Shown: positions 1 through 8,264 of the stretch, one piece after another | Position numbering within the stretch: the stretch's first letter is position 1 | Layout: every line of letters starts with the position of its first letter | NCBI GenBank assembly: GCA_004375895.1 | Contig: SOJW01000040.1 | Span: 1 to 64,000 of the forward strand | Length of the DNA: 64,000 nucleotides | DNA from: Candidatus Stahliibacteriota bacterium | Lineage (GTDB): Bacteria; Hydrothermota; Tepidihabitantia; B3-TA06 | Direction of reading: 5' to 3' | Notes under the pieces: generated by a model | What the model saw: the letters and a program-made list of their open reading frames with translations, nothing else | Told to the model about the DNA's origin: nothing | Database searches by the model: none | Position numbers and translations under genes: made by a program

Positions 1-2
1 TG

Positions 3-311
3 ATGGTGGATGAGGATAAAAGGATTACCGCCATCTCAAAGGAACTCGATCCAAAGGTAAGTGAAGGGGAGTATATAGGGCTTGCCAGATTCGGGAAGGG
101 GTTTTCTAAGGCGTTCTTTGAGAAGATGGACGAGATGATTGATGCGGGTCAAAGGGACGTTTGGTATGAGCAAGCGATAGCCCGGATACTGGATGAACAC
201 CCCCTCTACGCCTTGAGCACCAAAGGATTGCCCTGGATAGAAGTAGACACCTTTGAAGATTTAGCTCGCGCTGAAGAGGTGGCGAGAGCCATTGAAAGAG
301 AGGAGGCGTAG
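3..311 (+). CDS. C-terminal part of a sugar/choline-type nucleotidyltransferase (5' end outside window)
   Basis: Tail resembles NTP_transferase/LicC-like proteins (WYEQAIARIL...PWIEVDTFEDLARAEEVA); stop directly abuts the ATG of the next gene. Confidence 0.65.
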   Translation: MVDEDKRITAISKELDPKVSEGEYIGLARFGKGFSKAFFEKMDEMIDAGQRDVWYEQAIARILDEHPLYALSTKGLPWIEVDTFEDLARAEEVARAIEREEA

Positions 312-1349
312 ATGCCTATCTTTGGAAGCAACGTCTCCTTGCCTATAATGGTGAGGATCGAGGAGAGTCTTTTAGATAAAGTAAACGAGCTCCTCCACGA
401 ATCCAACCTGCTCTTTACCAGACCATTGATCATCGTCATGAAGGAAGTACGTTCCATGGCGGATAGGGTCTCTTCCAGATTCAAGGAACCGCACGTTCAC
501 GAGATAGAAGACAACTCCTATCCCCAGGTCGAAGCGGTTGAGGCGGCTATTGATGAACTTCGACCCGACGTGCTCATCGGGGTAGGCGGAGGCCGGGTGG
601 TAGACGTTGCCAAGTTCGCAGGTTCCCGTCGCATACTGCCAGTGGTGAGCGTGCCCACCTCGCTTTCAAACGACGGGATCTCATCACCTGTAGCGGTGAT
701 TCTTTTCCGCAAAGGCACTCGCAGCATTGGGGTGAATATGCCAACAGCGGTGCTTGTGGAGCTTGAGGCTGTAAGCAGCGCGCCGCAGAGAAACCTCAAG
801 GCAGGTTTGGGGGATCTTCTGTCCAACATCTCCGCAACCAACGACTGGCTTCTGGCTTATCGCCGCACCCATGAACACTACGACACGGTGGCCGCTCTTC
901 TGGCGCGCAAATCCGCATTTGAGATGCTGGATGCGAAGCGGGTGAATCTTGAGGAGATCTCGTTCTTGCGTATCCTCGCCGAGGGCCTGGTGCTCTCCGG
1001 GATCGCAATGGGCATCGCGGGAACCAGCAGGCCATGCAGCGGAGCAGAGCATCTTTTAAGTCATGCCTGTGATGAGCTTTATGAGTGCGAATCGTTACAC
1101 GGCGAACAGGTGGCGATGTTCGCGCTCTTTACCTCTATATTACAGAAGGAGCCCTCCGCCTCAGCCCAGGCGAAGTTCCTGCGAGCCAACGAGTTGATTG
1201 CCGCCCCTAAGGATATAGGGATAGGGTTCGAGGAGTTCACAAAGATCGTCGCACACGCCCCTTCCACCCGTCCCGGCCGGTACACGGTGCTCGATGAGGT
1301 CTCGGAAGCCGATATCGAGAATGCCTACCGCAAAGCGTACGGACAATAA
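312..1349 (+). CDS. egsA: sn-glycerol-1-phosphate dehydrogenase (EgsA/AraM-like, iron-containing ADH superfamily)
   Basis: GVGGGRVVDVAKFAG, PVVSVPTSLSNDGISSPVAV and GAEHLLSHACDE motifs. Confidence 0.85.
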   Translation: MPIFGSNVSLPIMVRIEESLLDKVNELLHESNLLFTRPLIIVMKEVRSMADRVSSRFKEPHVHEIEDNSYPQVEAVEAAIDELRPDVLIGVGGGRVVDVAKFAGSRRILPVVSVPTSLSNDGISSPVAVILFRKGTRSIGVNMPTAVLVELEAVSSAPQRNLKAGLGDLLSNISATNDWLLAYRRTHEHYDTVAALLARKSAFEMLDAKRVNLEEISFLRILAEGLVLSGIAMGIAGTSRPCSGAEHLLSHACDELYECESLHGEQVAMFALFTSILQKEPSASAQAKFLRANELIAAPKDIGIGFEEFTKIVAHAPSTRPGRYTVLDEVSEADIENAYRKAYGQ

Positions 1350-1350
1350 C

Positions 1351-2784
1351 TTATGATCTCTCTGCGTGAACGCTTTTGCCCTGCCGAGTGGTAACCTGTC
1401 TTCGTCGACGTTGAGATTGCAACGGTGTTCGATGGGGGAGTTTAGGGAAGAAAAACTGTTTGCGGTCGTCAATGGATAAGGTATTAATGGGGCCCTTTAC
1501 TAGGTTTTGCCACAGGAAGCGTGGTCCCTGCGCGCGCAGTTCCTCCCAGAAGAGCCGTTTAAGACCGCTGCGGTAAACGTCAAAGGGTCTGTTAAGGAAG
1601 GCTCTTACGGACTTTGCAAGATAATGCATTTGGGTAGATGATATAAGAGGATGTTTCCAAACTAGATGTTTAACATCGTAGTGGCGATAGGTACGATCGA
1701 AGATGCCGTATTTTGAGTCCAACTCATCCCACAGTTGAGTTTGGGGAAAGGGTGTGATGATGTTTGCAGTATGAGCATCAAAACCTACCTTTTTGAGTTG
1801 AATAGCATCCTCAATAGTCTCCTCTGCGGTCATATTCTCGTAACCTACCATGAAGGCTGCTATCCGGTACATACCCGGTTTTTCACGGGTGCGGCGGGCG
1901 AATTCCAACACCTGCCAAACCTTCTGTTTTTTCCGTACGATGTCCAGCGCATCCTGTTTCAGGGACTCTACCCCGATTGAAGGCAGGCGCAGACCTCGTT
2001 CATACCAGGTATCAAGATTAGCAAGAAAAATCGATGCACGAGACAGAGCCCACCAGCGGAACTTATAACGGGCTAAGAGATTGGTGATTTTATCTGCAAA
2101 CTTAGGGTAGATGCCGAATAGCTCGTCCAAAACCACTATCTCACTGATTCCCAGTTTGTGGTAGTATTCGAGTACCCGTTTGATGCTTGTAAAGTTGATT
2201 GTGAAATGCCTCTTTACAAACGCTGTGTTCTGACAAAAAGTGCACTCGAACGGGCATCCGTGGGCGGTATAGATCATGCCAAAAGTCAGGTGGCGAAGAG
2301 CCGGGAAGAGGGAAAAGTGAACCATCATTGCCGGATGCTCTACCTCGTTATCGGGTACACAGCGCCCAAAAACCCTGGCAATTTTATCTTCTGCGGATCC
2401 GATAAAGACACGATCCACCAGTGAGGGAATACTGTAGTCAAGCGCTCCGTAGTTGCCGGCCCATATTTCTTTTATCCCATGACGTCTGGCTTCTTCGATC
2501 ATCCGTATAATCTCACCGATCTGTTTCTGGTAGAAGCTGAATCCGACCACGTCCCAGCCTTCTTTTAACTTTTCTACATACTCATACCACAAGGGGTGTT
2601 CAAGTATTTCAACCTGAGGTACGTTTTGTTTAATGAAACGCAGTCCGGGACTTATCCTGCAGAAGGAACGTGCTCTGGGGAATTTAAAGGCGCTTACAAT
2701 ACCACTGACACTGAAATAATCGTTCTTATAGCGTCGGTAAGAGGTGCATAAGAGCACTTTTGGATTTGTAGAAAGTCCTTTCAT
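1351..2784 (-). CDS. Radical SAM protein (B12-binding-type architecture), paralogue 1
   Basis: CPFECTFC (CxxxCxxC) motif, GYENMTAEETIEDA; start at 2784 preferred because of a GGAGGAGG site upstream. Confidence 0.85.
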   Translation of the reverse strand: MKGLSTNPKVLLCTSYRRYKNDYFSVSGIVSAFKFPRARSFCRISPGLRFIKQNVPQVEILEHPLWYEYVEKLKEGWDVVGFSFYQKQIGEIIRMIEEARRHGIKEIWAGNYGALDYSIPSLVDRVFIGSAEDKIARVFGRCVPDNEVEHPAMMVHFSLFPALRHLTFGMIYTAHGCPFECTFCQNTAFVKRHFTINFTSIKRVLEYYHKLGISEIVVLDELFGIYPKFADKITNLLARYKFRWWALSRASIFLANLDTWYERGLRLPSIGVESLKQDALDIVRKKQKVWQVLEFARRTREKPGMYRIAAFMVGYENMTAEETIEDAIQLKKVGFDAHTANIITPFPQTQLWDELDSKYGIFDRTYRHYDVKHLVWKHPLISSTQMHYLAKSVRAFLNRPFDVYRSGLKRLFWEELRAQGPRFLWQNLVKGPINTLSIDDRKQFFFPKLPHRTPLQSQRRRRQVTTRQGKSVHAERS

Positions 2785-2877
2785 GAAGGCCTCCTCCTTC
2801 ATACTTAGGTCTTTCTCTTGAAAGATGCACTCTCTTTTGCCCGATTTGCAAAAAGAGATTGCAATAGAAAGCCAATC

Positions 2878-2905
2878 ATATTACTGCAATATTTTAATAT
2901 GTCAA
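2878..2905 (-). promoter_or_regulatory. Sigma70-like promoter for radical SAM paralogue 1
   Basis: Minus strand TTGACA-N16-TAATAT. Confidence 0.6.
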
Positions 2906-3087
2906 CCCCCTGGCCCCTAAAATCTCTACCCCTACTGTCCGACTTCTATTGTCCTTCGGACAATTTAGAAGTTTCGGCCTTTAGCCAAAACTTCACCCCA
3001 CAAATCCGCATCGCATCAGGTCAAAACAGAAGGCAACGACGCGGTCGTCGCACTGCATAGAGAAGGAAATGTGTGTGGTGATTTATT

Positions 3088-3169
3088 GGGGTCCCCGCGC
3101 GACTGCGCAGCAGGCGTGTGGGGTGTATATTGGGGTCCCCGCATGGATGCGTAGCAGACATGTGGGGTC
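3088..3169. repeat. Two tandem copies of the GGGGTCCC...TGGGGTGTA hairpin repeat (family G)
   Basis: GGGGTCCCCGCGCGACTGCGCAGCAGGCGTGTGGGGTGTA followed by GGGGTCCCCGCATGGATGCGTAGCAGACATGTGGGGTCA. Confidence 0.8.
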
Positions 3170-4448
3170 AAAAGAAGACCTGCTTGCGGTCGTTGATGAA
3201 GAGGGCGGCAATCGGGCCTTTAATCAGGTTGCGCCAGATGAAGCCTGCGCCGTCCTGGCGAAGCCCGCCCCAGATGAGTCTCGAAAGACCCTTATAGATG
3301 AAGTCAATAGGCCTGACAAGAAGTTTTATTATGGTGTTTTGAAGGTAGTGCATCTGTGCCGGTGAGATGTGGGGATGGTTCCAGACCAGGTGTTGTAATT
3401 TGTAATGACTGTAGTCGTGGTCAAAGATACCGTAGCGGGAGCTTAGCTTGTCCCACAACGGTGTCTGAGGGAAGGGTGTGATGACGGATACGGCGTGGGC
3501 GTCAAAGCCCGCCTGTTTGAGGCGAGCAGCATCTTCTAATGTCTGCTCAGCGGTCATGTCCTCGTGTCCGGTCATAAAGTAGCCTATCCGATACATGCCG
3601 TGCTTTTCGCTCGAGCGGCGGCAGAACTCGTAGATCTCCTCAGTGTTCTGTCGCTTATTCATCCCGTCAAGAGAAGTTTGCAGCATGGACTCCACGCCGA
3701 CAGATGGGATGCGCAGCCCGCGTTCATGCCACGTATCCAGATAGCGCACAAACAGCGAGGCGCGCGACTGAGCCCACCAGCGGAACTTGTAACGGGCAAA
3801 CAGACGGGTAAGCTTATCCGTAAACTCGGGGTAGATGCCGAAGAGTTCATCCATGGGAAACAGGTAGGTGACCCCCAGCTTCTTGTAGTAGCGCAGAACT
3901 CGCTCGATGCTTTCGAGGTTGATCGTGAAGCGGTGGCGTTCGAAGACAGGGGTCTGACAGAATGAGCACTTGTAAGGACAGCCGTGCGCGGTGTATAACA
4001 GGCCGAACGTAGCGTCGCGTATACCGGGGATGAGGGAGAAATGAACCATCATCACCGGATGCTGGATATCTTCGGGCCGGACCCGATAGCCGAAGACCTG
4101 GGCGATTTCATCCTCCGCAGGTCCGATAAAGACACGATCCACCAGTGAGGGAATACTGTAGTCAAGCGCTCCGTAGTTGCCGGCCCATATCTCGCGCACC
4201 CCATGACGCCGAGCCTCGGCCACCATCCTGCGAATCTCGCCGATCTCGTTCTGGTAGAAGCTGAACCCAACCACGTCCCAGCCTTCGCGGAGCCTGGCAA
4301 CGTACTCACGCCACATGGGATACTCAAGTATCTCAACTTCAGGTACGTTCTGCTTGATGAAGCGCAGCCCGGGGCTTACCCTGCGCGGCGCGTTTGCGAT
4401 GACAATGTAGTCGCCCCGAAAGCGTCGGTAGACGGTGCATAGGAGCAC
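3168..4448 (-). CDS. Radical SAM protein, paralogue 2
   Basis: CPYKCSFC motif; colinear with paralogue 1 over its length (RVSPGLRFIKQNVPEVEILEYP, GNYGALDYSIPSLVDRVFIG). GTG start at 4448; true start uncertain. Confidence 0.83.
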   Translation of the reverse strand: MLLCTVYRRFRGDYIVIANAPRRVSPGLRFIKQNVPEVEILEYPMWREYVARLREGWDVVGFSFYQNEIGEIRRMVAEARRHGVREIWAGNYGALDYSIPSLVDRVFIGPAEDEIAQVFGYRVRPEDIQHPVMMVHFSLIPGIRDATFGLLYTAHGCPYKCSFCQTPVFERHRFTINLESIERVLRYYKKLGVTYLFPMDELFGIYPEFTDKLTRLFARYKFRWWAQSRASLFVRYLDTWHERGLRIPSVGVESMLQTSLDGMNKRQNTEEIYEFCRRSSEKHGMYRIGYFMTGHEDMTAEQTLEDAARLKQAGFDAHAVSVITPFPQTPLWDKLSSRYGIFDHDYSHYKLQHLVWNHPHISPAQMHYLQNTIIKLLVRPIDFIYKGLSRLIWGGLRQDGAGFIWRNLIKGPIAALFINDRKQVFF

Positions 4449-4575
4449 CTTGGGATTGGTTGAGATGCCCTTCGTCAGAGCCGCCCTACCATAACTTCTC
4501 CCTGACCCTGGAAAAGCAAAATCGTAATCATAATGTTAACGTATGCTACTGAAATGTTTCAATCTGTCAACCTAT

Positions 4576-4615
4576 GGGGTCTGGGCACGACTGCGTAGCA
4601 GACGTATTGGGTGTA
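4576..4615. repeat. Degenerate family G hairpin repeat
   Basis: GGGGTCTGGGCACGACTGCGTAGCAGACGTATTGGGTGTA. Confidence 0.55.
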
Positions 4616-4670
4616 GTAAGATGTGGGGGAGTTTCAAGGAAGTCGGTCAAGTGAATAATATAAGCGACTT

Positions 4671-5402
4671 TTACGTGCATTCCGATTCGCGCTCCGCTCT
4701 TTCGGATAGCTCGGCGAATTGAATCGCCCGAAGATAGTAATCTTGATATTTTGGATTTATATTCATCCCGGCAAGATGTTCGTATAGCGAATGCGTATAC
4801 ATCTTTCGCCACTGGCGAGGCCAATCCAATACAAAACCTGGTATGTATTGGGTATTACCTGGCTTACGGTGGGCCGTATAATATAGCACATGTTCTGCCC
4901 TAAAGTAATGCTTGAAAGGGTATTCAGCAAAGGATGGTCCAAACGAGACGCCGAGCCACAGTTGTGTCTTTTCAACACGATCGGCTTCGACTAAAGGGTA
5001 GCCGAGGTATGTTCGTGTTCTGTTGTTCATATAGGCTTCACCAAGGGATATCCCACCGCGGAGTGGTATCCGCATGTTGAGCACTTCGCAAAAGAATTCT
5101 GCGCAGATACTACAGAACGTCCAGAAACGTGCTCTATCGTATATTGCCCAAAAGAGAATGGTATCACTAAAATAAGTTTTGTTGACGACCAATTCGGCTA
5201 AAGCAGTGCCTGTTATGGGGTAACCCTCTTCCGACTCACCGAGTGGTATTGTTGCATCAATTATCAAGCAGTTTCGCCTGCGCCTGACCACTTGAGTCAG
5301 TTGGTTGTATGCAAGTGTAAGATTTCTCAACCCATAAGAGCGAACTCGTTCCCCGAAGCCTAGTACATCAAATAATGCAACAACTGTGAGACGGTTATTC
5401 AC
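4671..5402 (-). CDS. Uncharacterised protein with class III nucleotidyl-cyclase-like features
   Basis: FDVLGFGERV...YFSDTILFW...IPLRGGISLGEAY...YLGYPLVEADRVEKTQ pattern typical of cyclase-fold proteins; 4-bp ATGA overlap with the upstream gene. Confidence 0.5.
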   Translation of the reverse strand: MNNRLTVVALFDVLGFGERVRSYGLRNLTLAYNQLTQVVRRRRNCLIIDATIPLGESEEGYPITGTALAELVVNKTYFSDTILFWAIYDRARFWTFCSICAEFFCEVLNMRIPLRGGISLGEAYMNNRTRTYLGYPLVEADRVEKTQLWLGVSFGPSFAEYPFKHYFRAEHVLYYTAHRKPGNTQYIPGFVLDWPRQWRKMYTHSLYEHLAGMNINPKYQDYYLRAIQFAELSERAERESECT

Positions 5403-5896
5403 CCTTTGAATTTACGTCGCAAGCTGGCGTTTACATGAGTGATATGAATGCCTTGAAGAGAAGAATCTATCTTGATTTCACCTCGCGATGCTAGATTCTT
5501 GAGGATATGTTGAATTATTATGCGTGGTGTACTTAATGCCTGCGCTATGAGAGCATCATTGAGAGCTTCGTTTTGGACGATTTGAGTACATGTTCGATTT
5601 TCAAGAGAATCATAATCGGGGTAAAACTGCTGCAGGTAGGCTTCAAAGCCAATTTCTTCAAAGAACATTACAGGGTTTTTAGGGTATCTGTCGAATCGAA
5701 TATATCCGTGGTTTTCCAGTATTTCAAAGGAATCTTCGATGTCATTTAGTGTGACCTGAGGATAATTTTCTTGAAGCACATCGAGTATCCCTTTGCCTTC
5801 AATGTTAGGAAGTACTCCGTCTTTCAAGGTGGCGTCTCCTGCCATTCTTAAAATCACCGTATCCAACTGTTCTGGTGCGAGGTTGTTATTTCCCAT
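5399..5896 (-). CDS. Hypothetical protein, possible winged-helix-like, co-transcribed with the cyclase-like gene
   Basis: Start MGNNNLAPEQ at 5896 preceded by AGGAGG at 5901-5906; two helical wH-like segments (ILDVLQENYPQVTLNDIEDSFEILENHGYIRFDR; RIIIQHILKNLASRGEIKID). Confidence 0.55.
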   Translation of the reverse strand: MGNNNLAPEQLDTVILRMAGDATLKDGVLPNIEGKGILDVLQENYPQVTLNDIEDSFEILENHGYIRFDRYPKNPVMFFEEIGFEAYLQQFYPDYDSLENRTCTQIVQNEALNDALIAQALSTPRIIIQHILKNLASRGEIKIDSSLQGIHITHVNASLRRKFKG

Positions 5897-5924
5897 TCTT
5901 CCTCCTGTGAATGAAATCGATTTT

Positions 5925-5952
5925 ATTATAAGCATTACTTATGAGGTGTCAA
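5925..5952 (-). promoter_or_regulatory. Near-consensus sigma70 promoter of the wH/cyclase-like module
   Basis: Minus strand TTGACA-N16-TATAAT. Confidence 0.75.
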
Positions 5953-6082
5953 CCCACTAGCCCCTGAAATCTCTTGTCCTTACTGCCCGACTTCGGCGGG
6001 TGTGTTATGTCCTAAAAGTTTGGAGCGAAGGCTCTAAATAATAAAAATGCCCCGAAGGGGTACGGGTGTGTTACGGGTAGGG

Positions 6083-6110
6083 TTGACATCATGGTTATCC
6101 GACCTAATAT
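6083..6110 (+). promoter_or_regulatory. Sigma70-like promoter for the FBP aldolase/phosphatase gene
   Basis: TTGACA-N16-TAATAT; AAGGAGG upstream of ATG 6150. Confidence 0.65.
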
Positions 6111-6149
6111 TGGGGTAAATTCTAATCTCACGGAAATCAAGGAGGATTA

Positions 6150-7241
6150 ATGAACGGAAAGTTAACCCTCTCCGTTATCAAGGCCGACGTCGGCGGCTAC
6201 GTGGGGCACTCGGCTTCTCACCCTGAGGTGCTGGCTAAAGCAGAAGCCATGCTGGATGCGGCTAAACGCGACGGAAAGTTAATTGACTTCTCGGTCCTCG
6301 CCTGTGGTGACGACCTTGAATTGATCATGACCCATACCCACGGCACCGATGCAGAGGCAATCCACAAGCTGGCCTGGGACACGTTCGTTGAAGGGACAGA
6401 GGTTGCCAAGAAACTGAAGTTGTATGGAGCGGGCCAAGACCTTTTAGCCGACGCGTTTTCCGGCAACGTTAAGGGCATGGGACCGGGTTGTGCGGAGATG
6501 GAGTTTGAAGAACGCCCCAGCGAACCGGTAATAATCTTCATGGCCGACAAGACCTCGCCCGGTGCGTGGAACTATCCTTTATACAAGATATTCGCCGACC
6601 CATTCAACACCGCAGGTCTGGTTATTGATCCCTCCATGCACGACGGTTTCATCTTCGAGATCAACGACCCTTACGAGAACAAGAAGGTAGGGCTCAACAC
6701 CCCGGAGGAGATGTATGATCTCCTGGCGCTGATCGGCAGCCACGAGCACTACGTTGTAGACACCATCTATCGCAAGGACGGGCTCCTGGCGGCCAAGGCG
6801 TCTACCCAGAAGCTGGCCCTGATCGCAGGCAAGTACGTGGGTAAGGACGATCCGGTGATGATCGTTCGCGCCCAGGCCGGTCTGCCAGCGGTGGGCGAGG
6901 TTCTGGAGCCGTTTTCATTCCCCCACGTGGTCTCAGGCTGGATGCGCGGCTCACACAACGGCCCTCTGATGCCTGTAAGCTTTGCCAATGCGACACCTAC
7001 TCGATTTGACGGGCCTCCGCGCGTGATCGCGGCAGGATTCCAGCTTGCCGAGGGTAAATTGATCGGCCCGCGCGACATGTTTGACGATCCCTCGTACGAT
7101 AAAGCCAGGGCCATGGCCAACGAGGTAGCCGATTACCTGCGCCGTCACGGTCCGTTCGAGCCGGGCAGACTGCCCGAGGCCGATATGGAGTACACCACCC
7201 TGCCGCAGGTGCTCGAGAAACTTACCGATCGGTTCTCCTAG
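6150..7241 (+). CDS. Bifunctional fructose-1,6-bisphosphate aldolase/phosphatase (archaeal type)
   Basis: MNGKLTLSVIKADVGGYVGHSASHPEVL, CGDDLELIMTHTHG, PLYKIFADPFNTAGLVIDPSMHDGF, AFQLAEGKL/DMFDDPSYD-like family signature. Confidence 0.9.
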   Translation: MNGKLTLSVIKADVGGYVGHSASHPEVLAKAEAMLDAAKRDGKLIDFSVLACGDDLELIMTHTHGTDAEAIHKLAWDTFVEGTEVAKKLKLYGAGQDLLADAFSGNVKGMGPGCAEMEFEERPSEPVIIFMADKTSPGAWNYPLYKIFADPFNTAGLVIDPSMHDGFIFEINDPYENKKVGLNTPEEMYDLLALIGSHEHYVVDTIYRKDGLLAAKASTQKLALIAGKYVGKDDPVMIVRAQAGLPAVGEVLEPFSFPHVVSGWMRGSHNGPLMPVSFANATPTRFDGPPRVIAAGFQLAEGKLIGPRDMFDDPSYDKARAMANEVADYLRRHGPFEPGRLPEADMEYTTLPQVLEKLTDRFS

Positions 7242-8101
7242 TGTTTTCACGCAAGAACCTGCGCCCCGCCCGTAACACCCGCAAGAAGACCAAGCTCAAG
7301 GACGGGCTGTGGCTCAAGTGCGAGAGCTGCGGCGAGATACTCTACCGCCGGGAACTCGATCAATCCTGCTGGATCTGCCCCAAGTGCAACTTCCACTTCC
7401 GGATCGGGCACCGTAAATACATAGAACTTCTCCTGGACGAAGGTGGACTGGAAGAGGTGGATAAAGGCCTGGTGCCTGTTGACCCTTTGCGCTTCCCCAA
7501 GTACAAGGAGAAATACAGATCCTCACGCAAGAAGACCGGCATGGAGGAGGGGATCGTTTCAGGCAGGGCTGTAATTCAAGGGATAGAGGTTATCTTCGCG
7601 GCCACGGACTTCGCGTTCATGGGTGGGAGCATGGGTTCTGTTGTGGGCGAAAGGGTTGCTCGTGCGGCAAGACTCGCTCTTGCCGAACATAAACCGTTCG
7701 TTATGCTTACCGCATCCGGAGGAGGCGCCAGAATGCAGGAAGGGATTTTCTCCCTCATGCAGATGCCCAAGACCTCGGCTGAGGTGGCCCTTCTAAAGCA
7801 GGCGCACATCCCCTACATCAATATCCTGACCCATCCGACGATGGCCGGTGTTATGGCCTCGTTCGCTTCCCTGGGCGACGTAATAATCGCCGAACCCGGT
7901 GCACTTCTGGGCTTTACCGGCCCCCGTGTGATCGAGCAGACTATAGGCGAGAAGCTTCCGCCCGGATTCCAGCGATCGGAGTTTTTATTGGAGCACGGTT
8001 TCGTGGACATCGTCTGCTCCCGCCGTGACCTCAGGGAGACCGTGGCCAGGATCCTGAGCCTTCTTGCCGAACCTCATAAGGAGCCGTCGACTCAAACCTG
8101 A
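7241..8101 (+). CDS. accD: Acetyl-CoA carboxylase carboxyltransferase subunit beta
   Basis: N-terminal zinc ribbon (CESCGE...CPKCNFH), GGSMGSVVGERVARAARLALAEHKPFVMLTASGGGARMQEG. Confidence 0.95.
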   Translation: MFSRKNLRPARNTRKKTKLKDGLWLKCESCGEILYRRELDQSCWICPKCNFHFRIGHRKYIELLLDEGGLEEVDKGLVPVDPLRFPKYKEKYRSSRKKTGMEEGIVSGRAVIQGIEVIFAATDFAFMGGSMGSVVGERVARAARLALAEHKPFVMLTASGGGARMQEGIFSLMQMPKTSAEVALLKQAHIPYINILTHPTMAGVMASFASLGDVIIAEPGALLGFTGPRVIEQTIGEKLPPGFQRSEFLLEHGFVDIVCSRRDLRETVARILSLLAEPHKEPSTQT

Positions 8102-8116
8102 TCGAGAAATTAATTT

Positions 8117-8143
8117 AAAAAGCGGTCCGAAGGGCCGCTTTTT
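8117..8143 (+). terminator. Rho-independent terminator after accD
   Basis: AAAAAGCGGTCC GAAG GGCCGCTTTTT hairpin. Confidence 0.75.
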
Positions 8144-8229
8144 AAGAAGACGCAACCCTAGCGCACTTCTTTTGCTCGTCCAAGCAGGGTCGAAAAATCA
8201 GACCAGTCGGGCTTTCTTTGCGGAACCAA

Positions 8230-8257
8230 TTGACTAATGGTCTTGAAGCGGTATAAT
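8230..8257 (+). promoter_or_regulatory. Promoter immediately upstream of the nucleoside kinase (predicted leaderless)
   Basis: TTGACT-N16-TATAAT; ATG begins 8 nt after the -10 box. Confidence 0.65.
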
Positions 8258-8264
8258 CCACCCC

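Noticed and set aside
2818-3060. 80-aa ORF between radical SAM genes
   Set aside because: Covers the promoter and hairpin sequence; no coding character.
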